Source: Pomphorhynchus laevis (taxonomy: Eukaryota; Acanthocephala; Palaeacanthocephala; Echinorhynchida; Pomphorhynchidae). From it: 64,000 bases of DNA. This document shows, piece by piece, positions 22,201 to 34,395 of the stretch. The position numbers were made by a program, and so were the translations under genes. The notes beneath the pieces are model-generated. The model searched no databases. It saw only the letters and a list, made by a program, of their open reading frames with translations, and was not told the DNA's origin. The DNA lies in NCBI GenBank assembly GCA_012934845.2, contig WNNJ02001724.1, forward strand, positions 248,001-312,000, given 5' to 3'. The number at the start of each line of letters is the position of its first letter. Position 1 is the first letter of the stretch.

Positions 22201-23190
22201 TTAAATATATTCTCTAAAAGGAAATCTAAGAGAAATGACTTTCGTCTCAAAAAGCAATGAATTATTTAAAAATGATTTTAATACATGTAAGATACATTAA
22301 GTTAATGTTAAACAAATAATGCTAATATCATAGTTGCTGAGAATCAACATTTAAATATACATCTTCATAATGCTCTCTTAAATTTAAAAAAAATGAGGTT
22401 AAACAATTTCAAGTTAAAATATTTAATAAAATACAAAAAATGCAGACGAGCAATAGGGAATATGCAAAGCATTTTTACCCAAAATGATGTTACTGAAAAG
22501 AGTGTTGAAAATAAGTAAAGGTGAAATTGAAGTGATGAGAATAACGTTATAATAGACGGATAGAACGGGTGTGTTTAATGAGGTTATGTGAATGACATTG
22601 GATGCCATATGCATAAATGTAATGGGAATTAAATAAATTGAGTACTGTGAAATACTGGCTAATAGTCGTGATTCGAATTTAATTAGTTTAAATCATATTT
22701 GTAAAATATTAGTGTTTAGATCAAACATAATCTTAATGTATTATTCAACTGAATAAACAAGAAGATAGCTGTAAATTGATTGCTTCAAACTCACTTATAA
22801 ATTATATTTAAGTATGTAAGTATGATTTTCCTATCGCTAAATATGTGAGTCTGTTCGGAAAAGAGATCACGTGAAGTAGTTAGTTTGATGTCAATATTGT
22901 AAATCGATTCGGCTATATATTTAATTTGAAGTATACAAAAGATTGTGCAATATAATGTGTACAGCGGTGCCTCATCGAAAGTCGATGGTGCATTCATTTA
23001 AATTACACGGAAGATTGAACAATTATAACTTTTTAAGAAACAAGTTTTATTTTTTTTGTAGAACATAGATTGTACACATGTGGTACATCTAGACCACATG
23101 AAGATTGTATTTGAAGCATGATAGCTGCAATAAACAAAGCTGGATAAGATGCTAATCTTGTTCAATAATAAGCGAAAGCCTGGATATTGT
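22201..23190. other. AT-rich spacer upstream of the MBLAC1-like gene
   Basis: It should contain the MBLAC1 promoter, but no clear TATA box or initiator can be singled out in such AT-rich DNA. Short open frames at 22,423-22,614 and 22,791-22,997 look accidental. Confidence 0.45.
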
Positions 23191-23199
23191 CTTATTAAT

Positions 23200-23590
23200 C
23201 AATATTTTTGAATTTGCAGGCAATAATTGCAGGCAACCTATTGGCACAGCAATGGGCACTCGTGATGCTCCCATTTATGTCCCAAAATGTCTGGATACGA
23301 ACATAAATTCTCAAGTTCGCAATCTATCAAACCTATCATGTGGCTTCAATATATTTACGACATTTATGGTTTTATATGATAAAGAAGAAAATTTGCGTAA
23401 GTTGATACAGAAACTGCGAAATTTTAGACCGCTCAATTTCACGGTTCACATAACTAAACCGTCACATTTTCTAAATATTTCAGTCTATGAACGACCTGAC
23501 AAAAATAGTTTCCAATATGAAATGTTTCAAAAACCCATACTGGATTGGTTCACTTACATCGTCACAGTACTCACCAACCTCACATGAAGG
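23200..23590 (+). mobile_element. Penelope-like element fragment (PLE family 2)
   Basis: The plus strand reads QPIGTAMGTRDAPIYV (motif B of a PLE RT, about 23,240-23,285). After a gap it continues LRKLIQKLRNFRPLNFTVHI and then KPSHFLNISVYERPDKNSF (about 23,400-23,505), the region between motif C and the thumb. The segment with the YADD-like motif is missing. It differs clearly from PLE family 1 at 1.5-3.2 kb. Confidence 0.7.
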
Positions 23591-23918
23591 TTGGTAAGTA
23601 CTCACCAACCTCTCCTCTTTCTCCTGTATTTATCTTGCTAGCTCTATTGTTCTTTTCAAGGCTTTTAAACGCGATCAACATCTAGTGGTATACGCTGATG
23701 ATACCACAGTCCTGCTCTCTGGACGCAGGCGCAAAAATGTAATCTCTGGCATCAGCCGTTTCTTTTAAAGATTAAATGACCAGTTACCCTTATCCAATCT
23801 TATTTTAAACTCCAACAAATCGCAGGTGGTCGTCTTTCATAAAATAGTTTCCAATATGAAATGTTTTGAAAACCCATACTGGATCGGTTCACTTACATCA
23901 TCTAAGTACTCACCTCAC
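23502..23918. repeat. Direct repeat of about 85 bp flanking a LINE scrap
   Basis: Sequence 23,502-23,589 (aaaatagtttccaatatga and onward) recurs at 23,841-23,918 with about 90% identity and one small deletion. Between the copies lies a family-1 LINE fragment. Short hairpins (accaacct / aggttggt near 23,574-23,596; gaagagtt / aactcttc near 23,918-23,936) mark both sides. Confidence 0.8.
23611..23840 (+). mobile_element. Family-1 LINE, copy B: 230-bp RT fragment around YADD
   Basis: It codes for FKRDQHLVVYADDTTVLLSG, then RFF and NSNKSQVVVFH, matching the RT of the 46-48 kb copy. It is truncated at both ends, so it cannot be a simple 5'-truncated insertion. It is flanked by the 85-bp direct repeat. 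Confidence 0.85.
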
Positions 23919-23944
23919 ATGAAGAGTTAATAACTCTTCGAAGT

Positions 23945-26047
23945 TTATAACTCTATGACGATTTAGTTCGATCGTATGGTCTTGTCTTTGCTAAGGATAT
24001 CCTGTCTGTATGCTTAGGCTTATACAAAGATACTTGCATGCCCAGCATTCGTAGTGAATGGGATAGTTTCTTAGGCTTTGAAGATTTTTTACCAACAATA
24101 CTTTCACAATCACTTGATGATACATCAACTAATATGAGAGATCTTGTCGTTTCTAGCTGTCTAGCCCACAGAATTATGAAGATCAAAATTAGTAATCAGA
24201 GTCCTAGTAGAAATAGGAATCGTTTTTTGAACTTATTTTTCCTTTTTTGCTACTCCAGGTGACAAGAGTCATACTAGACTTGATTTAGCCACTTTAGTTG
24301 CTCAGATATATGCGAGGAATGATATTAGCGAGAAAGCATTAATCAAAAGCATACTCGAAAAGATTTCTTTTGGAACTTATAATGCAACTGTCCTTGGTTT
24401 GGTCATTGCTTGTTTTAGCTGAGGAACTTGTGTCTATATTCCTTAAAGATATCAATAAGATTTGTTGTCTGAATAATGGCAATTTGAGTTTGTACTTGAA
24501 GGAATTATCTAATAAAACTAGGCGAACTATGTTTCATCCATATATTGGAGAACTTAGTCACAAGCAAGTATCTCGCATGTCTTATTAGTATATGTGCTCT
24601 AGTAGGCAGCTATCACTTTCTAATTGTGAGAAATAAGTTGATAATCGTTTAACGCCAAAGGAGCTCAAACCTGTATGCGGTTATGACTTCTTGATTATTA
24701 TACAACAAATGATTGATACAGTTATATCTGAATTAAGCCTTGAAATCGACTCTAAGGATTCACAAGTTTCTTGAAAAGAGTATGTTTCTAGGCGTCAGAG
24801 ATACATGACTTCTGCTAGTACTGGTAGAGTCAAAACGAGATTACCCACCGTACCAATAACAGCAGGCGAACGTATATATTTCGAAAAACTTGGAGACTTC
24901 TACTATTATTAGCTTGCTTAACCACGAGCCTAAGATGGTAGCGAGCGCGAGTGAGAAATTTGAATTAGCAAAGACCAGAGCGATCTACGGTACACAACCT
25001 AAGGCTTACGTTTTGTCTATAATGGAGCCTGCTTTGTCTCAACGTATCGACGTCAAATACGGATTAGAGGCTGGACTATCACTAAAGCGTTGTGTATCAC
25101 GAATGCCTGCGTTAAAAGATATGCCTTGGACTGCAATGTTGGATTATACTGATTTCAACATTCAACATTCTCTGCATATTCAGGCATATGTCTTTGATTC
25201 TTTGTCTAAGATGTTTAGTGATTGGTTGTACATCGTGACTTTTCTACAGCCGCTAACTGGTGTGCAAGAGCGCTAGAGAACTCTTGGATCAATTATCCTC
25301 ACTTAAAGCAACTTATTAAGACCAGACAAGGATTGATTTCTGGTGTGAGAAGGACATCATTTGTAAACACCATTCTAAATATAGCATATTTTAAAGCTGC
25401 AACCTTTATAATTAAGAAGAAATTTCTGTCGTGGATCATTAGCTACAATTCCTCTCACCAAGGAGACAATATATGGGTAAGCAGTGATTCTAGATCTTGG
25501 AATGCTACTTTGTATCATATAATGACGTGTGCTAGTTTTCAATTTGAGCAGAGTAAGCAATTATTTTCGTACCAACGAGGAGAATTTCTACGCGTGCTCT
25601 ACAATACTGATGCGATAGACGGTTACCTTGGACGCTCGACTGCTAGTCTAATAATATCTCCATTACAAAGTAATGAACTTATGAGCAAAGCGAATGTTGT
25701 CAAAGAGCTTTATGCTCAGATTGCTGTGCTAATACGACGAGGCCTACCTATATAGTTAGGTCGGCTGCTATTGGATATGTTAGTTATTTTCAAGGCGACT
25801 AAGAAGTCGCCTACTTCTCATGAATCTATTACAGTTACTTATTTGTTTAAACACGTCTTATTTAAAGGTCTTGGATGTTTTAGATATAACGATCTACCGC
25901 AGACAGGTGCCTTACGAGCTCTGCCTAATATTCCAGTCCCAACCTCTAATTTATATAGGCAAAGCAATAAGTGTATGTCTTCTGATATGTACTCCGAGTT
26001 CTACGATGTTATGGAAGGTGAGAGCGAAACTACGAAAGTAGTAATGT
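23945..26047 (+). pseudogene. Fossil of a totivirus-like (Ghabrivirales) RNA-dependent RNA polymerase
   Basis: About 2.1 kb on the plus strand reads as a double-stranded RNA virus polymerase, in order. An N-terminal helical region comes first (about 23,960-24,780). Motif F follows as KTRAIYGTQPKAYVLSI (about 24,970-25,020), then motif A as LDYTDFNIQHS (about 25,140). The segment WCARALENSW precedes motif B as SGVRRTSFVNTILN (about 25,340). The motif C region is near 25,460, then FLRVLY (about 25,590) and a C-terminal region to about 26,045. The order and wording fit Totiviridae-type RdRp. It is an old non-retroviral copy with several breaks and cannot make a whole enzyme. No capsid gene is attached. 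It ends exactly where LINE sequence starts, in the same sense. Confidence 0.85.
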
Positions 26048-26575
26048 TCCTTGAAATCATTAAATAAAACTGTTGAGTTTGAGAACGAAAATACTTGCAG
26101 AGAGAATCATGCGCGTGCCGATGTTGCCTGCAATGTCTTTTTTAATCACGATTTGAGCGGACGTTTATCGACGTCGTGGTATTTAATTATCTTGCTCCAT
26201 CGTGCTCAAAATCTGCCAAAGCAGCATTTCAATACCATGAATCCCGAAAACGCACCAACTACGGAGGAAGAATAACCGCAGTAGAAAGGGGAATTTTTTA
26301 CCCCAGATTTTTCTGTTTCTGGTAGTATGGGTCAAGAAGCCGATTGAATTTTGAAAATTATTGCTAAAATGCAAAATGTCAGAACCGGTCGTGAGTACGC
26401 TAATGTTATTTGCCAATTGAGAAGAAAGATTGGATTTGCATTGGTACAGGCAGCTTCTCAAGCAATAAGGGGTAGTCGCTCCACAAGAGGCAATCCCTAT
26501 CATTTGAGTGAATAACATATGATGAATGAAGATCGTGACTAATACGAATAAAGAACTAAATGACAACAACTAAAA
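26048..26575 (+). mobile_element. Nuclease-type LINE (family 2 relative), 3' end of ORF
   Basis: LKSLNKTVEFENENTC and HARADVA lead into FIDVVVFNYLAPS (about 26,165-26,200), AFQYHESRKRTNYGGR (about 26,225) and ITAVERG. SGSMGQEAD and LRRKIGFALVQAASQAIRGS (about 26,420-26,480) follow. These align with the nuclease and C-terminus of the copy at 10,947 (LQSLTENVHFES, LMDVCIFNHLAPS, FQYHERRKS, CVRAARS), at perhaps 40-50% identity. The RT and zinc knuckle are absent: the element is 5' truncated at 26,048, where viral polymerase sequence joins it. A couple of frame changes and stops are present. Confidence 0.8.
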
Positions 26576-27050
26576 CTTTTACTAAGATTTGTTTTATTTT
26601 TTTATTATTTAATATTATGTAAAAAAATTAAAAAAAATTAACAATTTAATAATTTAATTTTTGGTGAATAAAAATTCGAGGTCTCTTTTTCAACCTGTAG
26701 TTCAACTGTTTTAATTAATATTAAATAATTTTAATTATCCTAAACTAATTTTAGCTAATTATTGTCAAATATTATATTATGTTAAATTTTATCAATCGAT
26801 GTTTAATTGTGAACCGATTACTGCTTTGACACACGTCAAAGCAGTAATTAAGAATACAAAAAGGTTGAATGTTAAAACGACATAACTTGAAAATACATAA
26901 AAGTTCGAGTAAAATTTGTGCAAACATTCAATATTGTAACGCTTATTACCAGCATTGAAACAATTATAAGCTAATATTTTTTGTCAACATCGATTGATTT
27001 GTCAACATTTTTTATCATCATCGATTGATAAAATTTCATTATAAGCAAAT
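26576..27050. other. AT-rich 3' flank with a perfect hairpin
   Basis: Probably the 3' UTR of the preceding LINE. It contains T-rich runs and a perfect hairpin at 26,817-26,848 (attactgctttgac and its reverse complement, 4-nt loop). Confidence 0.6.
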
Positions 27051-30000
27051 AACAATAAAGATTTTCTTAAATAAATATGCAAGCCGTCAATAAGTCAGAG
27101 TAAATAAATAAATGAAAAGTACACACCGAGAATCTTAGTCTTAGTAATTAATCTTAGTAATTAATCTCAGCTTCTTCCTCTTCCCATACATTACCAACTT
27201 TCATGGCCTCAAATCCATGGGGATCTGAGCCCCCAACCAATCCAGCACGCCGCTTTCCGATTGAACCACCCGGGGTCTTTCACCCCCCCCCGAAGAATCC
27301 AATCGGCGCGGACGATGTTGGGTAAGCAAGAGACGAGGAGCTTCAGAAACCTTAGTCTTTGCTCTGGGGACGTCCTCTAGAGAAGAAGGCTAATTCCGAA
27401 ATAGCCCAGGTGCCCTAGAGGCGCACCTGGGTTTTCCCAATCAACGACAGATGCTGGGACCATTTCAGAGCCCAACTAGCTCTCTTTAGGATACGTTTTA
27501 GTCTATCCAGGTCGGCTTTCACCGACCAGTTCACCGAAACGGTGAACCCCAGGTATTTTACTCGACTTGTGAAGGTAGGGAGTGGTTCAGAAGCAAATAT
27601 GGAGGAGAGTGCAGAGAGTGCTAATCTCTTAAGCTTTTGCTTTGTCGCAGGGGAGCCATGGAAGACAACCACCTGCGATTTGGCGGAATTCAAAACAAGA
27701 TTGGACCTGGGTAACTGGTCTTTTAATCTTAAAAAGAATCGACTGATAGCAGAGACTACGTCCTTACACCTGCGCCCAGAGAACAGGGCTGTGGTGTCAT
27801 CAGCGTACACCACTAGACGTTGATCGCGTTTAAATATTTTGAATATATTTATGGAGGCGGAAAGATACAAGATAGGAGAGAGGGGAACTTTGAGGTACAC
27901 CCGTAATAGGGTAGAACTGACGCGCATCAGGGTCGTCTTCATAATAAAATCGCTTGGTTTACAGCAGTATCTCCACCTTGTTAACGATTCTCGCAGGCAA
28001 CCCGAGGGACCTGAGAGAAGAGATAACAAAAGTTATGGAAATGCGGTCAAATGCAGCCGAAAAGTCAAGGAAAACAGCCACCGCGAGTTGATGGCTATTC
28101 TCCCGACAGAACTGATGCACTTCACCAACTGCTGAATGGACCGAGCGTCTTTTGACGAACCCATGAACACCAAGTGGGATTAATTTTCGCCTACTCAAAT
28201 GATCGCGGATTCTACGCGCAAGCGATTTTTCGTAGATCGAGACGAGGGGATTTTGAATCGAGATGGGCCGCAGGTCTTTCGGACAAGAGACCGGATGCTT
28301 TTTGGATAAAAATATACGCCTACTAATGTTGATGCCGGCCACATCGGACGGGGTGGATAAAAGCATTGTGACGGCCACTTCCCTTCTTTGATCAGCTGTC
28401 AAAAGCTGACAGACCCGAGAAGAAAGAGGAGCGACGGTTTTGGAGGAGCCCGGAAGAGGCTCCCAGGCATTGAGAATATCTAATACAGATAAGTCTCTAC
28501 AACTGAATTCTCCCCCAAGGCGGGATTGGTTGCGGTGATTGTGTGGCTCCATAATTGTGTAGGGTTAGTGACTCCTCCAGAACTTTGTCAAGGCCTATAC
28601 TACCGATCCAATCCGCAGCCCTATCCCTCCAACAAACAAACTTCTTCTTTAATATTTTCCAAAAGGAAGAGAGAAGGGTTAAGACGAGCGATACTCGACC
28701 TATCCCTACTCAGCTGGAACCATAATCTAATAACCATAATATTCAGTCCAGAGCGTCTGTTTGGTGGAAGAAGAGAGACCAGGGAGGTGCAATAGTTTAG
28801 CTAGGACCTTGAGTTTTGTCGGAGTGAGACTGAAAATGCGACCTTTATAGGTAGTCGAGAGAAACGCGGTGGCTTGCCAAGAGAGATGAGAATTAAATTC
28901 GGTTAAACTCTCATTACCAATTCGATGGAAGCGTTGGATAGCTGCCCGGAAGAAGGCGACTCTGATAGGGTTAAAGTGGAATCTTCTACGAAGCAGTGAA
29001 TCCTCCTCTATCCGCCAACGTATTAGATCATGAGAGGTGGACAGATGCTGCCGCTATTGCTCCGTGCAGAAGGGTTTAAGCACCGTCAATAATCCCATCC
29101 AGGAGGTGACGGTTTTTGTGAATCTCTCCTGGACGAATGTAGACGTTGGCTAGACTGAGGCGTTTACCGTTCTTAACGAGTGAAACTACTAGACAAGACA
29201 GGGCAGGACAAGAGTAATTTAGCAGGAGGGAGGACCTTAAAGAGCATTTAACTAAGGTCAAGAGTCCTTGAGATGAAGAGGAGTGAGGTGGGGTTATGTA
29301 CGGAGTATAGTGGGAATATACATGCTTAGGGATAAATCGAGTAATGTCCTGGGGGAGACGGATAGACCGCGTCTCCTGAAGGACTATAACATCTGCGTCT
29401 CTACCAGATAGAAGCCTAAAGGCAGAAGCACCTCCCGAATTCCACTGAAGAATATTCAGTGAAAAAGGCTCAGGTTTACTCACCATTGGGCTAAATTAGT
29501 TGGAAGAGGGATGCCAACCTAGACAGAGCTAGGTGCAGGAGGGTTACCCTCCCTGTCTTAGCCCCGTCGCGGGTCGTACCCCTTAGGGCAATATCTTCAT
29601 TTCCCAGAGAGGCCTTCTTATCCTTGATCATCTTTCCCACCTTGGGGGTGGGACTGTTCTGGCCGAAGCCTCTCCTCTTCTTGGAGTGGGGGGTGGGTTA
29701 AGCTCGTTAGGCAAGGGGGCAGCTGTTGACCCTATAAAAGAGGATAGCAGAGGTCCAATCATTGTTTGAAATTGCAAAAAATAGCTCGTTTATGGTTATC
29801 GAGAAGTTGAATGATGTCAGCGTTTGACATCCGGTCGGCTGGTGAACCAGCAGCAGAGGCGTAGTTGATCGGGGTTCTAAACTTAACAAACAGTTGTTTA
29901 TATTCTTTAAATCTTCTGCAGCGCCTTGACCAGGCCGGATGTTCCCATCCACAATTAGCGCAAGAGGGGGATGCCTGACATCTTTCCCCTTTTAAAGCAT

Positions 30001-30270
30001 ACTGACATTCCCCAGCAGCACAAAGACCGCATACCAAGGCCTTGCTGCATGTAGAGTACCAGTGGCCCCAGGCATGACACTTGTTACAGTTGGGGAATGT
30101 GAGTTGGTCTTCGTCAATTAGAGTGAATCCTAAGTTAAAACCTAGGAAAGGATTCGCTGGACTTGCCTCACTGATTGGAGGCCATACAATTTTTTCATGG
30201 TTATCAAATCTTCTTCTGTTAGAAATAGTGGAAAATTAGATATTTTAACTGAGCACTGAAGGGGTTTCAA
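27050..30270 (-). mobile_element. Family-1 LINE, copy C: nearly full-length but broken
   Basis: Minus strand. The 3' UTR lies at about 27,050-27,200. RT runs from 28,552 to 27,415, including FSAAFDRI and VYADDTTALFSGRR. A frame change lies near 27,990 and another downstream. Apurinic endonuclease lies at 29,486-28,800 (SLNILQWNSGGAS, VIVLQETRSIRLPQD, NVYIRPGEIHKN) with a deletion of roughly 200 bp in its second half near 29,075. The 3' part of ORF1 lies at 30,100-29,700 with zinc knuckles (HWYSTC, CANCGWEHPAWSRRC). The ORF1 N-terminus is missing beyond about 30,250. It is very close in sequence to copy A. Confidence 0.85.
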
Positions 30271-31170
30271 CGTTATGGAACCAGAGTCCAAAGTATCAAC
30301 GTTTCAGTGAATTAATGAAATTATTACTCTCAGTAACTACACTAAATGCTACAATACAAATTGTAACATTTCAGCAACAAATTTGAGCATGCGCTCAACT
30401 TTGGGTTCTCAAGTAAGAACCCAAAGTTCTCAAGTGTGGGTTCTTAAGTGATAGTGTAGCAAACAACTGGCTGGCTTGCAATACAGAAGTGGATTAATGA
30501 TGATGAGGAATTAACGACATTTGAAATGCGGTGCATACCCGTAAATATCGAATCTAGTCATTGCGACTATTAATGCAAGAAGTGTCATGTAAGTGACAGA
30601 GATGGGGCATGTTAAATAGAAAAGTATACATTATGGGGTTGTATACTACGGCGATGTTGATTCATCAAAATATTACCATAGCGGAGCATAAACATCGTGC
30701 GTTTAATCAACGATTAAGGATACACATGAACGGCAACTAAACGTTGGGCAGATTGGAACACGTTGATTGGTAAATACTACTTTTTGTTGTTGTACGAGCA
30801 GCAACAATGAGAGAATGACCTATTAATAGTGATGGGTTCTGACCAAACTAGCCATGCTTCCTACAAGATGTTATTTTAGTTGCAATTAATAGTAATATTA
30901 TCGAGGATTATTTTAAGTGAATCAGTTTTATTTCACACTAAACACACTACAGTCACTAAGGTAATCATCATGTTAACGTGTCCTGGCAATGACGATTGTA
31001 TAGCCGATAAGAAGCAAATTTGAATTACAATCTACTTAATTAACTACTTATAATAAAAAACATACAATAATTGTTCAATTATCTTTGAACAATCAAAGAC
31101 GAATCGAGAATCCTGACAATGTGTGCCAAGAAGACAAATGTATCAAGAGGTAGGCAAGCAAACTCAGGGG
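30271..31170. other. Spacer with a perfect hairpin
   Basis: No reading frame of note. A perfect hairpin lies at 30,397-30,428 (aactttgggttct and its reverse complement, 6-nt loop), followed by a third partial copy of the arm to about 30,450. The right part may be 5' UTR of the CR1-like LINE. Confidence 0.5.
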
Positions 31171-34100
31171 ATACCGACAACAACAGGAAATTCGAGAGTG
31201 TACAAGTGTAATGTTCAACTAGCGGTTGTAAAATTTGGACATCGGTAACACAAATTTGTGATTTGGGTGATAATACTGGTGACGGGTCACCATTCTATTG
31301 CGGATTTTGTGCGGCGAAGCAAATCAATGTGTTGATTGAACGTTTAAAGCAATTGGAAAAGGTATTGCAGAGTGACGGATTTTCTCAAGTTCCAAATGGA
31401 TATATCCCGGTAAACGCAGCTTCTACCGAATGCGTATCAGCTGAATGCAACCTACACAAACGTGCTACCTTTTTTGGGCCATCCCCATTTCTGAGCCATC
31501 CCCGCTCAGAAATGGCTCACAACTCGCAACTGCAAATATCGAGACGACGATCTTCAGTAATAACCGCACAACCCCAACATGAATCCATAAAATCCTCAAT
31601 AATGACGCCAGGTAACATTCAACATGAAGTAGGCATGACTAGGTCTGTACTTCTTAGAGGTGTTTCAGAAGCAAATGTGATTAACTCTCAAGACACTCCT
31701 TCACTTAATAGCATGGCATATGCATATGACTCTTGTCAGGTACCTCGAAGAAGGGAAGACTTTCATAACCGTGAACAGTGTGTAATTATTGCAAACGTAA
31801 AGGAATCTGTCGCTATAAATAGCCAGGCGCGATTAGACGACGACTTGGGTCATCTACAATCCATTCTTTCGGTGGTATTGCATGAATGTCAATACGAAGT
31901 TGTTAAGAGCATGAAGATAAAGGCCGCTTTTCGTCTCGGTAAGATAAGTAATGAGTTGAGACCCATACTGCTCAAAGTGGTGTTCAACTCTGCTAAAATT
32001 ATTCACATAATCTTTAACGGCGCATGTCGTTTGAAAGGGTCGAGTATACGTCTGCTACGCGATCTGAGCATAGATGATCGATAACGTTTGAAAGAGGCTA
32101 AATCAGAGTTAGCATGTCGATTAGAGTTGGGTGAAAAAAATTTGATAATACAAAATTTTCGAGGTGTGCGGAGGCGTCTACATATTCATTGGAATAGACT
32201 GTCAGATGTGCTCAATCCAGCAAACCTTCTTACCACTTTGGCGCCCTCCGCCTAAGACGTGAAATATTCACTGTTTCACCTTGCCTCAATGTCGATCGGT
32301 GTATTCGTGAATTTCGAAAATCTCTTTGCTATTCTTCCTTCAAGTTGAGCACAAATAATGGTGGTTTAAAAATAATTTACTCGAATATTCGTAGTCTACT
32401 TAATAAGTTAGATGAAATAAAATGTCTCTTTCAAGATATCGTACCAGATGTAGGTATTTTCACAGAATCTTGGCTTAGCTCGTCAATAGCAGACGTAGAT
32501 ATATTTATTGAGGGATACAGCATAAGTAGAAGTGATAGAACAGGCAAGATTGGATGAGGTGTTATCGCGTATATCTCTAATAGGCTTCAATTCCGAGTAA
32601 TTGAAACTCTTAGTGATGCTATTAACCATAATGAAGCATTGTGTATTAAGCTATATTGTCAACACCCAATAACGGTATTGACTGTGTATCGTTTTCCAAT
32701 ATCAAACACAGATAGCATAGCTGCTTTAATGGAGAGAAGTAGTTATTGTGATAGATTTGTTGTACTCGGTGATTTCAACATGTTATCTGTCAATTGGGTT
32801 AATTACACTTCCAATGACTTGGATGTCGAGAGTTTGAAGCTACTTGGCTTTATAAACAGCTTGCTCTTAAACAACATGTCAGTCAGAGTACAAGATTTTC
32901 ACTGGATTCACATTCACTTTTGGATTTATGCCTTACTGTACCATATGACATTCTCGATGGATTAAGCTATATGGACCCAATGGGTCATTCAGACCCCATG
33001 TGGCCGTTTCGATTGGTCTGAGTGATGTCTACTCACATGGCGTAAATCCGACGTCGTCTGTAAACCCATTCAGAACTGACTTTGCTCTAGTAAATAAATA
33101 TCTCGTTGGGGTAAAGTGGTTGGATTGTTTTGATGTTGGCGTCGAATATTCATTGCAGTTTTTCAGGGATACTCTGTACCACCTCCTTATTCGTTTATCA
33201 CCTCTTCAGAGTAAATACTGTTTGACATCGATCTCACCGCCTTGGTTTAATAGCGACATAAAACATGCTTTAAAGATTAGACGTAAATAATTTAATGACT
33301 ATCGTAAAGACAGAGCTAATTTCAGCACCTATAAGAAATGGCGAAACCTAGTTACGTCAATGAAGCGAACTGGTAGGCGATCTTTCGAAAAACAGCTAAG
33401 TATAAACTGTCACCGTGATCCCCGCTCTTTCTTTAGGTATTGACTGCTAAGCATACGCGCTGTAAAGCTATAAATTGCATAGAGCGTGACGATGGGAAAT
33501 TCATTACTGATTCTTTGCAGATATCAAATATGTTTGGAAATCATTTCCATTCTTTGAATCTTGACCAAAAGGATGTGACAATGGGTGATCCGGGTACATT
33601 TGAATCGCCCGGAGATGACACCAGAGACCTTTTCCGATGTGATGATGTTCTCCAAGAGCTTCTGAAACTTAAATGCAAAGCAGGTGCGGGTCCAGATGGC
33701 TTACCGCCCGTACATCTGCGCAACATCGCTGATAATGTGTCATCCGCTTTACAATATTTTCTCTGCGTCTGTTGCTTTTGGCGTTGTTCCTTCTGATTGG
33801 CAGAATTCCATCATATGTCCTATTTATAAGAAAGGGGATAGTTCGTCCATTGACAATTATAGGCCTATTAGTCTCACTTGCGTGTGTTGTCGTGTGCTAG
33901 AGAGATTGATTAAGCGACGAATAATAGAATTTCTAGATAGATTTCAAATTTTGAACCCAGCACATCATGGCTCCTAAAAAGGTTATTCCACGACTACTAA
34001 TCTTGTACATGCACGTGAAAATTTGTATCACTATTATGATCAAGGTATACCAGTTGATGTCATTTTCTTTGATTTCTCAAAAGCGTTCGACTCAGTTAAT

Positions 34101-34395
34101 CACACGCGTCTTATTGAGAAGTTGGAGCACATTCATCTTGATAAGAGGATCATAAACTGGATTCGTGTATTCCTTTCCAACCGACAAAGTGTCGTACGAG
34201 TAAATGAGTCGCTGTCGAGTCCATTTCCAGTGCTGTTAGGTGTTCCACAGGGAAGTATATTGGGCCCCATCTTATTCAGTATTTATATCAACGAGTTGAT
34301 ACCAAAAATCAGTTCATTCAGTTTATTATATGCAGATGATCTTAAAGTTTGGCGACCTATTATTTCCGCTCTTGATAAACAGCATTTACAAAGCG
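31170..34395 (+). mobile_element. CR1-like LINE, 5' part: PHD-type ORF1, APE and RT up to motif C
   Basis: ORF1 is open from 31,263 to 32,084. It starts with a Cys-rich, PHD-like segment (CSTSGCKIW before the frame, then SPFYCGFC) and a coiled stretch. It ends in the RRM-like domain typical of CR1 ORF1 (EQCVIIANVKES, FRLGKISNELRPILLKVVF, LRDLSIDDR). ORF2 follows. Its APE has KIIYSNIRSLLNKLDE, IFTESWLSS and VVLGDFNM (32,345-32,800). Its RT has WQNSIICPIYKKGDSSSIDN, FFDFSKAFDSVNH, LGVPQGSILGPILFSIYIN and LLYADDLKVW (33,800-34,350). Several frame changes make it inactive. RT stops after LQSDVW at 34,395, where a family-1 LINE begins; the missing 3' part appears at 42,815. Confidence 0.85.
31485..31515. 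repeat. Perfect 12-bp-arm hairpin inside ORF1
   Basis: ccatttctgagc and gctcagaaatgg are separated by 7 nt. It lies within the open ORF1 frame of the CR1-like element without breaking it. Confidence 0.88.

Noticed and set aside
22423-22997. Short minus-strand frames upstream of MBLAC1
   Set aside because: AT-rich composition with no motif or codon pattern; likely chance.
27160-27300. Separate host exon around the run of c residues at 27,285
   Set aside because: It aligns with the LINE C-terminus and 3' UTR of copies A and F.
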